A DNA stretch of 16,400 bases from CAG-791 sp963655255 (GTDB taxonomy: Bacteria > Bacillota > Clostridia > Lachnospirales > Lachnospiraceae). Below are positions 6,565 to 13,393 of the stretch, piece by piece; the first letter of the stretch is position 1; each line of letters opens with the position of its first letter. The notes under the pieces were generated by a model. That model was given only the letters and a program-made list of their open reading frames with translations, had not been told where the DNA came from and searched no databases. The stretch is taken from assembly GCA_963655255.1 (NCBI GenBank), contig CAVKEB010000048.1, forward strand, positions 1 through 16,400, given 5' to 3'. Both the position numbers and the translations under genes were made by a program.

Positions 6565-8232
6565 TTACTGCCTTTCTGCGGCGTACTCCCCCGCAGCCTT
6601 CACCAGCCCCGCGAACAAAGGATGTGCATGGTTCGGGCGGGATTTGAACTCCGGATGCGCCTGCGTTGCCACGTAGTACGGATGGTCCTTGAGCTCAATC
6701 ATCTCCACGATGCGGCCATCCGGGCTGATGCCGGACAGCTCCATGCCGTTTGCCTCGAAGATGTCGCGGTACTCGTTGTTGACCTCATATCTGTGGCGGT
6801 GACGCTCGAAAATCTTCTCGGTACCGTAGAGCTGGTACGCCTTGCTGTCCTTCTTGAGGATGCACGGATAAGCGCCCAGACGCATCGTACCGCCGAGGTC
6901 CGTGACGTTTTTCTGCTCCGGCATGAGATCAATCACCGGGTGCGCCGTATCCGGAGCAAGCTCCGCGCTATTGGCGTCCGCATAGCCGATCACGTTTCTT
7001 GCGAACTCAATCATTGCCATCTGCATGCCGAGGCAGATTCCAAGATACGGAATCCGGTTCTCACGCACATACTGCGCCGCCAGAATCATACCTTCCGTTC
7101 CGCGGTTTCCGAAGCCTCCCGGAATGATCATGCCGTCGATTCCGGAGAGCAGCTTCTCACAGCCTTCCTTCTCCAGTTCCTCCGAATCCACCCAGCGGAT
7201 CGACACCTCCGTGCGGTTCTCGATGCCGCCGTGATGAAGGGCCTCCACAACGGACAGATAGGCGTCGTGAAGCTGTGTGTACTTGCCGACAAGCGCGATC
7301 TCCACCTTCTTGTCCGGGTGCTTCAGACGGTCCACCATCTCCGTCCACTCCGAAAGATCCGGCTCCGGGCAGGGAAGATTCAGGCAGTCGCAGACCGCCT
7401 GCGCCAGATGCTCGTCCTCCATCATGAGAGGTACTTCATAGATGCTGCTGGCATTCAGATTCTGGAGCACATGGCTGCCGGGCACGTTGCAGAACAGTGC
7501 GATCTTATCCTTCAGATACTGGGGCATCTCCATTTCGGAGCGGCAGACAATGACATCGGCGCGGATTCCCATCTGCTGCAGCGCCTTGACGCTCATCTGC
7601 GTGGGCTTGGTCTTCATTTCCGCGGATCCGTACAGATACGGAACCAGCGTCACATGGATCATGCAGGTATTGCCGACGCCCTGTTCCTGCTGGAACTGGC
7701 GGATGGCCTCGAAGAATGCCTGCGACTCAATGTCGCCGACCGTTCCTCCAACCTCAATGATGGCAACGGTCACATCCTCCGGACGGATGACGGCATTGTC
7801 TCCTGCCGCCGTCCCTTCCTTTCCTGCTCCGGGAATCTCCGTCTCCTCCGTGTAGAACCTGGATTTGATTTCATTCGTAATGTGCGGAATCACCTGAACC
7901 GTGCCTCCGCCGTAATCTCCGTGGCGCTCCTTGTTGATGACGGACCAGTACACCTTGCCGGAGGTGACATTGGAATTGTGGTTCAGGCTCTCATCGATAA
8001 AACGCTCATAATGTCCGAGATCCAGATCCGTCTCCGTGCCGTCATCCGTCACGAACACCTCGCCGTGCTGGATCGGGTTCATGGTTCCCGGATCCACGTT
8101 CAGGTACGGGTCGAACTTCTGCATGGTGACATGATATCCGCGTGCCTTCAGAAGTCTTCCGAGGGAAGCCGCCGTAATTCCCTTTCCCAGTCCGGAAACA
8201 ACGCCGCCGCTGACAAATACATATTTGATCAT
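6565..8232 (-). CDS. pyrG: CTP synthase
   Basis: Converts UTP to CTP using ATP and glutamine-derived ammonia, the last step of pyrimidine nucleotide synthesis. The N-terminal synthetase domain begins MIKYVFVSGGVVSGLGKG (P-loop). DDGTETDLDLGHYERF follows near 63-78. The C-terminal glutamine amidotransferase domain carries the nucleophile Cys400 in GICLGMQ and the His526/Glu528 pair in HPEF. The start at 8232 is supported by AGAGGAG seven bases upstream. At 555 residues it is some 20 longer than the usual 535. The extra length is an insertion at about residues 127-152, rich in Gly, Glu and Ala, just before VGGTVGDIES. Its leader holds an intrinsic terminator, so expression is probably attenuated, as known for pyrG in other Firmicutes. 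As a glutamine consumer it fits the surrounding nitrogen genes. Confidence 0.97.
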   Translation of the reverse strand: MIKYVFVSGGVVSGLGKGITAASLGRLLKARGYHVTMQKFDPYLNVDPGTMNPIQHGEVFVTDDGTETDLDLGHYERFIDESLNHNSNVTSGKVYWSVINKERHGDYGGGTVQVIPHITNEIKSRFYTEETEIPGAGKEGTAAGDNAVIRPEDVTVAIIEVGGTVGDIESQAFFEAIRQFQQEQGVGNTCMIHVTLVPYLYGSAEMKTKPTQMSVKALQQMGIRADVIVCRSEMEMPQYLKDKIALFCNVPGSHVLQNLNASSIYEVPLMMEDEHLAQAVCDCLNLPCPEPDLSEWTEMVDRLKHPDKKVEIALVGKYTQLHDAYLSVVEALHHGGIENRTEVSIRWVDSEELEKEGCEKLLSGIDGMIIPGGFGNRGTEGMILAAQYVRENRIPYLGICLGMQMAMIEFARNVIGYADANSAELAPDTAHPVIDLMPEQKNVTDLGGTMRLGAYPCILKKDSKAYQLYGTEKIFERHRHRYEVNNEYRDIFEANGMELSGISPDGRIVEMIELKDHPYYVATQAHPEFKSRPNHAHPLFAGLVKAAGEYAAERQ

Positions 8233-8272
8233 ATTCTCTCCTCTCTGCTCTCTTTTTCCAGCCGGTTCCCAC

Positions 8273-8333
8273 AAAAAAGGTGACAAAGGCCCCTCAAACG
8301 AATCCCTCCGTTTCAGTTGACGCCCTTGTCACC
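8273..8333 (-). terminator. Intrinsic terminator in the pyrG leader (attenuator candidate)
   Basis: On the minus strand GGTGACAA (8333-8326) pairs with TTGTCACC (8286-8279). The stem is extended inward by one U.G wobble (8325/8287) and three GC pairs (8324-8322/8290-8288). An inner hairpin AAACG/CGTTT (8309-8313/8296-8300) fills the loop, and six Ts follow (8278-8273). It ends about 40 bp before the pyrG ATG and 143 bp or more beyond the cyclase stop. It may end cyclase transcripts, attenuate pyrG, or do both. The wobble is valid only on the minus strand, which supports function in this direction. Confidence 0.85.
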
Positions 8334-8346
8334 CGCATATGTTATC

Positions 8347-8357
8347 CATACTGTATG
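8347..8357. promoter_or_regulatory. Palindrome CATAC-T-GTATG in the pyrG upstream region
   Basis: A perfect 5-1-5 palindrome lies between two copies of CTTGTCAC (8325-8332 and 8358-8365, 33 bp apart). On the minus strand GTGACA (8365-8360) and TAACAT (8344-8339) are only 15 bp apart, a poor promoter, so the pyrG promoter is not placed with confidence. The rest of the 243-bp gap (8233-8475) shows no gene. Confidence 0.3.
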
Positions 8358-8475
8358 CTTGTCACAGCCATCCCGGACCGCCAGCGGCCCGCCGGTTCAC
8401 CGATTGCCGGATGCCGGACAAATAAAAAATACTTTGCTAGAATACACCCGTCCTCTTTTATCTGTAAAGAACTTT

Positions 8476-9330
8476 TTACTCCTTTCTGGAAAGCCGCTTG
8501 TTGCGGTACATATCCTGATCCGCCAGATGAAACACCTCCTCGAAAGAAAGCGTGTCATCCTCCGCCGTGTAGGACCCGATGGCCGCATCCAGCTTCAGAA
8601 TCCGGTCACTGTGCTCCTCCATGCTCCGGTGAAGCTGCTCCATCAGCCCCTTCGCCCTTTCGGATGAATAACCGGGGCAGAGAATCAGGAATTCATCGCC
8701 GCCCACCCGCATGGCAATGCAGCCTTCCGGTGTGACGGCGCGGATGCTCTCCGCGATCCTCTGCAGAAGAAGATCTCCGTATTCGTGTCCCAGCGTGTCG
8801 TTGGTCCTCTTCAGATAGTTGCAGTCCATCATGATCAGAGTTGCCGGGAAATCCCCCGCACGGACATATTTCCGGCCTCTCGACTCCATGTAGTTCCGGT
8901 TGTACAGCCCTGTCAGCTTATCCCGGAACGACAGCTCCTCCAGTTCCTTCTCCATTTTGACTCTTGTCGTGACGTTGCTCACGATTCCGACAATGCCGAT
9001 GATCTTTCCGTCCCGGTAAACCGGGTTTTTCTGAATTTCGTAATACTCACTTCCCGTCTCCAGCGGCACCTCGCTGATGCTGCGGCTCCCCTTTCCGGTC
9101 GCAAGAATCCTCTTATCATCCTCGTAATACTCCCTCCCGCACTCTGAAAACTTCTGCGCTTCCAGGTCGGTTTTTCCGAGGATGCTGTGCTCCTCTCCGC
9201 CATTTACCAGATTGCAGACATCGGTGACAAACCGGTACCTGCACTCCGTGTCCTTGAAAAAGAGATTCACCGGCGCACTTCCCATAAATGTTACCAGATC
9301 CTCATAGGTCAGCTTTTCATCGCAATTCAT
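8476..9330 (-). CDS. PAS-GGDEF diguanylate cyclase
   Basis: A 284-residue cytoplasmic protein predicted to make the second messenger cyclic di-GMP from two GTP. An N-terminal PAS-like sensor (about 12-125, with FKDTECRYRFV and the closing GIVGIVSNVTTR) is joined by a short helix (KMEKELEELSFRDKLTGLYNRN) to a GGDEF domain. The active-site loop is intact: GGDEF at 210-214, metal-binding Asp169 and KRTND around 174-178, and the terminal ADQDMYRNK. The allosteric inhibitory RxxD that usually precedes GGDEF by five residues is TPEG (200-203), so product inhibition through that site is not expected. There are no membrane segments. GGGAGG nine bases before the ATG at 9330 decides the start. A longer frame from 9444 has no ribosome site and would read through the promoter's G tract. 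The signal sensed by the PAS domain is unknown. Confidence 0.93.
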   Translation of the reverse strand: MNCDEKLTYEDLVTFMGSAPVNLFFKDTECRYRFVTDVCNLVNGGEEHSILGKTDLEAQKFSECGREYYEDDKRILATGKGSRSISEVPLETGSEYYEIQKNPVYRDGKIIGIVGIVSNVTTRVKMEKELEELSFRDKLTGLYNRNYMESRGRKYVRAGDFPATLIMMDCNYLKRTNDTLGHEYGDLLLQRIAESIRAVTPEGCIAMRVGGDEFLILCPGYSSERAKGLMEQLHRSMEEHSDRILKLDAAIGSYTAEDDTLSFEEVFHLADQDMYRNKRLSRKE

Positions 9331-9427
9331 TCCACAGGTCCTCCCATTAACCTCGGATCCATTCGCAGCCCGTCCCAGATGCCGATCAAATACGCTCGTG
9401 GCTCCGGAAATCATTTTGCTTAAGTAA

Positions 9428-9457
9428 ATTTTACCCCCCCCCATGAAGATACTTCAA
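9428..9457 (-). promoter_or_regulatory. Candidate promoter of the diguanylate cyclase gene with a nine-G tract in its spacer
   Basis: TTGAAG (9457-9452) and TAAAAT (9433-9428) on the minus strand are 18 bp apart, matching consensus at four and five of six positions. The nine bases next to the -10 box are all G (9442-9434 as read on the minus strand). The expected start is near 9421, giving a 5' leader of about 90 nt. The remaining part of the 313-bp gap to amt holds a 6-3-6 inverted repeat TCCGGA-ATA-TCCGGA (9518-9532) and the amt terminator. Confidence 0.5.
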
Positions 9458-9540
9458 TTGAAAATTAGGTGTTTCGTGCTTTATATTTCAGACTTTTTCG
9501 CGATATTCTGTTCTTTTTCCGGAATATCCGGACACAAAGC

Positions 9541-9579
9541 AAGGGCAGCCATGCGGAGGAAGGCTGCATGACTGCCCTT
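9541..9579 (-). terminator. Intrinsic terminator of the ammonium transporter gene
   Basis: AAGGGCAG (9541-9548) pairs with CTGCCCTT (9572-9579), then one pair (9549/9571) that is a G.U wobble only on the minus strand, then CATGC (9550-9554) with GCATG (9566-9570), around an 11-nt loop. On the minus strand it is followed by an interrupted T stretch (GCTTTG) 64 bp past the amt stop codon. Confidence 0.75.
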
Positions 9580-9643
9580 TATGAAAGATACCGGTGATAC
9601 CGGAGCCATTCCGGTTACAGGCCGGTAAGATTCCGAAAGTATA

Positions 9644-11395
9644 TTACTCGACGTCCTGAAGTGCCGCGAAATCCTCCTCGCCGGTCCGGACCTTGACGAC
9701 TCTTGCCACGTTGTAGACGAAGATCTTGCCGTCTCCGATGTGTCCCGTATACAGAGCCTTCTTCGCCGCTTCGATCACCTTTTCCACGGAAATCTTGGAA
9801 ACGATGACCTCGACCTTGACCTTCGGAAGGAGCGTCGAATCCACAACCGCGCCGCGGTAACGCTCGGTGGAACCCTTCTGGATGCCGCAGCCCATGACCT
9901 GCGTCATGGTCATGCCGGTGACGCCGAGCTCGTTCAGGGCTTTCTTCAGCTCGTCAAACTTGGACAGGCGGCAGATGATGGAAACCTTGTGCATGCCGGT
10001 GTCCAGGGACGGCTCCAGCGCGGGCTCCGCCGCCACCTTGACCGCCGCATTCTTCTGCACCTCGGTTGCCTTCGCGTAATCCTCCTCGCCAAGGTCCGTG
10101 TTGTCGTTGATGTCCATATCCATGTTCGTCACATCTGCAATGGCGAATCCGGAATAAGCACTGGTCAGGCCGTGCTCGTGAATGTCGAGTCCGTCAATCT
10201 CCACCTGTGCCGGAACGCGAAGTCCGATGGTCTTGTCGATGATCTTGAAAATAATGAACATCGTGATCAGAACATAGACATCAATTCCGATGATGCCGAG
10301 AACCTGGATTCCCAGCTGCGAAACACCGCCGCCGTAGAAGAGGCCCTTGCCGACGCCGTCCGCTCCCGTAGAGAACAGGCCGACTGCAATGGTTCCCCAG
10401 ATGCCGTTTGCCATGTGCACGGAAACCGCGCCGACGGGGTCGTCGATTTTCGCAACGTTATCAAAAAACTCAACCGAGAGAACCACAAGGAAGCCTGCCA
10501 CAAGACCGATGAAGAAGGAACCAACCGGACTCACGCAGTCGCACCCTGCCGTGATGGCAACCAGGCCCGCAAGTGCTCCGTTCAGGGTCATGGACACATC
10601 CGGCTTGCCGTAGCGCAGCCAGGTGAAAATCATGGTAACGCAGGTGGAAACAGCTGCCGCGAGGTTCGTTGTCATAAAGGCGTTGGAAGCGGTAATCGCG
10701 TCCTCCGCCGTTGCCATCGCCACGGTCGAGCCGCCGTTGAAGCCGAACCAGCAGAACCAGAGAATGAAGACGCCGAGTGCCGCTGCCGTCAGGTTGTGTC
10801 CGGGGATCGCTTTTGCCTTGCCGTTCTTGTCATACTTGCCGATGCGGGGTCCCAGCATTGCCGCGCCGAGGCAGGCGATGACGCCGCCGACGTTGTGGAC
10901 AACCGCGGATCCTGCGAAATCGTGAAAGCCGAGCGTGGACAGCCAGCCGCCGCCCCATGCCCAGTGGCCTTCAATCGGATAAATCAGAAGGGAAATGGCC
11001 GCGGAGTACACGCAGTATGCCTTGAAGTTCGTGCGCTCTGCCATGGATCCGGAAACGATCGTCGCCGCGGTCGCGCAGAACACGGTCTGGAAAATGACAT
11101 AGCACCAAAGCGGCATTGTCTGCGGAACGACGCTGTTCGCCGCATCATAGGTTCCGCGGATCAGAGGATCCAGACGACCGATGAGCGGCGCCGTGCTGCC
11201 GAACATCAGTCCGAATCCCACCAGCCAGTAGCAGGGAGTTCCGATGCAGAAGTCCATCATGTTCTTCATCAGAATATTGCCCGTATTCTTGGCCCTCGTC
11301 AGACCGGCCTCACACAGGGCGAACCCGGCCTGCATGAAATAGATCAGCGCCGAAGCGATGAGCACCCATGCAACAGTACTTACATTGATTTCCAT
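9644..11395 (-). CDS. Ammonium channel Amt fused to a C-terminal PII (GlnB/GlnK) domain
   Basis: A 583-residue membrane protein. Residues 1-410 form an Amt/MEP ammonium channel with the usual hydrophobic segments. They carry the pore twin histidines His167 (DFAGSAVVHNVGG) and His327 (VSVHMANGIWG), a Phe gate near 106 (FQTVF) and HWAWGGGW. The cytosolic GLRV...GLDIHEHGLTSAYSGF segment ends the channel. An acidic, Ala-rich linker (about 418-467) leads to a complete PII domain (468-583) with the T-loop QKGSTERYRGAVVD, LPKVKVEV, and TGHIGDGKIFVYNVARVVKVRTGE. PII proteins normally plug Amt from the cytosol in response to ATP/ADP and 2-oxoglutarate, so here gate and sensor are one polypeptide. The uridylylation Tyr51 is replaced by Val518. 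AGGAG precedes the ATG at 11395. It has its own promoter, a leader terminator and a downstream terminator. Confidence 0.95.
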   Translation of the reverse strand: MEINVSTVAWVLIASALIYFMQAGFALCEAGLTRAKNTGNILMKNMMDFCIGTPCYWLVGFGLMFGSTAPLIGRLDPLIRGTYDAANSVVPQTMPLWCYVIFQTVFCATAATIVSGSMAERTNFKAYCVYSAAISLLIYPIEGHWAWGGGWLSTLGFHDFAGSAVVHNVGGVIACLGAAMLGPRIGKYDKNGKAKAIPGHNLTAAALGVFILWFCWFGFNGGSTVAMATAEDAITASNAFMTTNLAAAVSTCVTMIFTWLRYGKPDVSMTLNGALAGLVAITAGCDCVSPVGSFFIGLVAGFLVVLSVEFFDNVAKIDDPVGAVSVHMANGIWGTIAVGLFSTGADGVGKGLFYGGGVSQLGIQVLGIIGIDVYVLITMFIIFKIIDKTIGLRVPAQVEIDGLDIHEHGLTSAYSGFAIADVTNMDMDINDNTDLGEEDYAKATEVQKNAAVKVAAEPALEPSLDTGMHKVSIICRLSKFDELKKALNELGVTGMTMTQVMGCGIQKGSTERYRGAVVDSTLLPKVKVEVIVSKISVEKVIEAAKKALYTGHIGDGKIFVYNVARVVKVRTGEEDFAALQDVE

Positions 11396-11489
11396 ACTCT
11401 CTCCTCTCCCGCTGCGGACTGCCCTCACACAATCTCCGATGCCCACGCCGGGAATGAATTTTCCAAACGATGCGGCGGTCAGATGCGGC

Positions 11490-11528
11490 AAAAAAAGGGC
11501 TGAAACCCGGATTCCCGGATTCCAGCCC
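11490..11528 (-). terminator. Strong intrinsic terminator between the amt promoter and the amt gene (attenuator candidate)
   Basis: On the minus strand a 14-pair stem (11528-11515 with 11510-11497, loop GAAT) is followed by seven Ts (11496-11490). Two pairs, 11503/11522 and 11506/11519, are mismatches on the plus strand but G.U wobbles on the minus strand, so it is built to act on leftward transcripts. It lies 94 bp before the amt ATG and about 330 bp beyond the gltD stop. It could end gltBD transcripts, but its place downstream of the candidate amt promoter makes it a leader attenuator candidate. Confidence 0.88.
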
Positions 11529-11547
11529 CTTTGCCGAATTCTGCTGT

Positions 11548-11564
11548 CTGTGAAAGCATCACAG
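11548..11564 (-). other. Leader hairpin upstream of the amt attenuator
   Basis: CTGTGA (11564-11559) pairs with TCACAG (11553-11548) around the five-base loop TGCTT on the minus strand, about 13 nt after the predicted transcription start and 20 bp before the terminator stem. It could be part of an antiterminator or ANTAR target. The hexaloop with conserved A and G expected for a canonical ANTAR site is not seen. The only alternative pairing I found with the terminator's 5' arm is the weak CAGC (11546-11543) with GCTG. Confidence 0.4.
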
Positions 11565-11584
11565 CCTTATATAAGATAGCTTGT

Positions 11585-11613
11585 ATTGTATACTTGCATA
11601 CAATTCTGTGCAA
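11585..11613 (-). promoter_or_regulatory. Candidate sigma-70 promoter of amt
   Basis: TTGCAC (11613-11608), a 17-bp spacer, and TACAAT (11590-11585) on the minus strand. The -10 box matches at five of six positions and the spacing is ideal. Start is predicted near 11577, giving a leader of about 180 nt that contains the hairpin and the terminator before the amt ATG. Confidence 0.6.
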
Positions 11614-11627
11614 GTCCAAAATTGCAC
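11585..11627. promoter_or_regulatory. Three overlapping inverted repeats over the amt promoter
   Basis: ATTGTAT-N6-ATACAAT (11585-11604), CTTGCA-N10-TGCAAG (11593-11614) and GTGCAA-N8-TTGCAC (11608-11627) overlap one another and cover both promoter boxes. All arms are perfect. None fits the GlnR consensus TGTNA-N7-TNACA. They look like operator sites for one or more dimeric regulators, but the sequence does not identify the protein. Confidence 0.45.
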
Positions 11628-11640
11628 GAAAACTTCTGCC

Positions 11641-11857
11641 GGTTGCGCGCAGATTTTGTAACCTTGCGCGATGGGTGCTCCTTCGCAGAAACGCCAGCTA
11701 TGGAAAGGCAGGAGGCGATTTTGAGAAGCGCTGTAGAATTTCCCGGCGAAGCGGACTTTCGACCGGTGCCAAAAGTCCGTTGTCTGAGCCCGCAGGAAGG
11801 AAAGGACCCGCTGTGAGCAAGCTCACGCCGGGTGCTTCCGTTCGGCCGTGCACCGCT
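11641..11857. repeat. Hairpin-rich non-coding stretch downstream of gltD
   Basis: Contains, from right to left, GGTGC-N14-GCACC (11831-11854); a compound stem ACCCG...GTGAGC-AA-GCTCAC...CGGGT (11806-11833); and CGGACTTT-N12-AAAGTCCG (11752-11779) with an extra outer G.T pair. TTGCGCG is repeated at 11643-11649 and 11664-11670, 21 bp apart. The compound stem is followed on the minus strand by pyrimidine-rich CCTTTCCTTCC and may help end gltBD transcripts. No credible gene: the only long frame (TTG start at 11586, 76 codons, plus strand) lacks a ribosome binding site. Confidence 0.6.
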
Positions 11858-13393
11858 TTAAGATTCGCGCAGGTTCGAATACCCCATCAGAAACGCATCC
11901 ACGTCATGGGCGCAGCGGCGTCCCTCGGCGACGGCCCATACGACCAGCGACTGGCCGCGGTGCATGTCTCCTGCGGTGAATACCTTCGGCACATTGGTTG
12001 CATAGGCGCCCTCGGCCGTCTTCACCACGCCGCGCTGCGTCAGTTCCACGCCGAAGGCCTCCGGCGTATACTTCTGCGCTCCGACAAAGCCCGCTGCAAT
12101 CAAAAGAAGGTCGCAGGGAATCGTCTTCTCGGATCCCTCCACCAGCTGCATCTGCCGGTTCTCGAAGCGGACCTTCGCCGTCACGATCTCCTTGAGCTCT
12201 CCCTTCTTGTTGGTGTGGAACTCCTTGACCGTGGTTTCATAGACACGGGGGTCATGACCAAACCGGTCAATAGCTTCTTCATGGCCGTAATCGGTCTTCA
12301 GGGTCTTCGGCCACTCCGGCCACGGGTTGGTTTCCGTGCGCTCTGCCGGCGGCTTCGGCATCATTTCCAGTGCCGTCACCGACTTGCACCCGTGACGGAT
12401 CACCGTTCCGATGCAGTCATTGCCGGTGTCGCCGCCACCGACCACGACCACATTCTTTCCCTTCGCACTGATGAAGTCCTTCCCCTTCAGAAATGTCTCC
12501 ACATCACGCGCATCCGAGCTCTTCCAGACGCCGGACTCTCCATCCAGTCCCTGGTCCAGAAGGCTCTTTGTGGTGGACTTCAGGAAATCCACCGCATAGT
12601 AAATTCCCTTGATCTCCTCCGGGTTTGCTCCGGCAAGCGCCCGCGCCTGTTTGGCTCCGCAGGCAAGAACCACCGCGTCATAGGAGTTCAGAATTTCCTT
12701 CGCGGAGACATCTGCGCCGACGTTCACGCCGGTCCGGAACTCCACGCCCTCCGCCTCCATCAGCTTCATGCGGCGGTAAATGACGCTCTTGTCCAGCTTC
12801 ATGTTCGGAATGCCGTACATCAGAAGGCCGCCGATCCGGTCCTCCCGCTCGAAAACCGTCACCTGATGTCCCCGGTGATTCAGCTCATCCGCCACCGCAA
12901 GGCCGGAGGGGCCGCTTCCGATAACAGCGACCTTCCTGCCGCTGCGGACCGCGGGAATCCTCGGCTTCATATATCCGTTCGCGTAGGCCGTCTCAATGAC
13001 GAACAGCTCATTGTCGTGAACCGTCACCGGCTCCCCGTATTCGCCGTTGATGCAGGCCTTCTCGCACAGGGCCGGGCACACCCTTCCCGTAAACTCCGGG
13101 AAGTTGCTCGTCTTGATCAGGCGGGAGAAGGCATGCTCGTCATGTCCGTGATAAATCTGGTCGTTCCACTCCGGAATCAGATTGTGAAGAGGACACCCCG
13201 TCACCATGCCGGAGAGCTTCATGGCGGACTGACACAACGGAACCCCGCAGTTCATGCAGCGCGCTCCCTGTTTTCTTCTCTCCTCTTCCGAAAGTGGACG
13301 GTGAAATTCCTTGAAATTCAAAAGACGTTCCTCTACCGGAACATCCGGATTATTTTTACGGCTATATTCCAGAAATCCAGTCGGCTTGCCCAT
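11858..13393 (-). CDS. gltD: Glutamate synthase (NADPH) small subunit
   Basis: A 511-residue cytoplasmic flavoprotein that takes electrons from NAD(P)H and passes them through iron-sulfur clusters to the large subunit GltB. The N-terminal cysteine motifs are complete: Cys46, Cys49, Cys54 and Cys67 (ARCMNCGVPLCQ...TGCPLHNLIPEWN), then Cys106, Cys110 and Cys114 (GRVCPALCEKAC), as needed for [4Fe-4S] centres. The FAD-binding loop VIGSGPSG is at 157-164, a second Rossmann motif VVVVGGGDTGNDC for NADPH lies in the C-terminal half, and the end carries VFTAGDMHRGQSLVVWAVAEGR, the second FAD contact. The length is slightly above the usual 470-495. It starts within the gltB stop codon (TAATG, one shared base), so the two are translationally coupled and one operon. 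After the stop comes a hairpin-rich spacer, then the amt regulatory region. Confidence 0.97.
   Translation of the reverse strand: MGKPTGFLEYSRKNNPDVPVEERLLNFKEFHRPLSEEERRKQGARCMNCGVPLCQSAMKLSGMVTGCPLHNLIPEWNDQIYHGHDEHAFSRLIKTSNFPEFTGRVCPALCEKACINGEYGEPVTVHDNELFVIETAYANGYMKPRIPAVRSGRKVAVIGSGPSGLAVADELNHRGHQVTVFEREDRIGGLLMYGIPNMKLDKSVIYRRMKLMEAEGVEFRTGVNVGADVSAKEILNSYDAVVLACGAKQARALAGANPEEIKGIYYAVDFLKSTTKSLLDQGLDGESGVWKSSDARDVETFLKGKDFISAKGKNVVVVGGGDTGNDCIGTVIRHGCKSVTALEMMPKPPAERTETNPWPEWPKTLKTDYGHEEAIDRFGHDPRVYETTVKEFHTNKKGELKEIVTAKVRFENRQMQLVEGSEKTIPCDLLLIAAGFVGAQKYTPEAFGVELTQRGVVKTAEGAYATNVPKVFTAGDMHRGQSLVVWAVAEGRRCAHDVDAFLMGYSNLRES

Noticed and set aside
9331..9444. A longer start for the diguanylate cyclase at 9444
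   Set aside because: It would translate through the nine-G tract and the -10 box, has no ribosome site, and adds residues without family similarity. GGGAGG before 9330 is better.
11549..11563. TGTGA-N5-TCACA as a GlnR or CRP operator
   Set aside because: GlnR needs TGTNA-N7-TNACA and CRP needs a six-base spacer. Here the spacer is five bases and the site lies downstream of the promoter, so an RNA hairpin is the better reading.
11586..11816. A 76-codon plus-strand frame in the gltD-amt gap
   Set aside because: It starts with TTG, has no ribosome binding site, overlaps the amt promoter palindromes and hairpins, and resembles no family. It is more likely a chance frame in repeat-like DNA.
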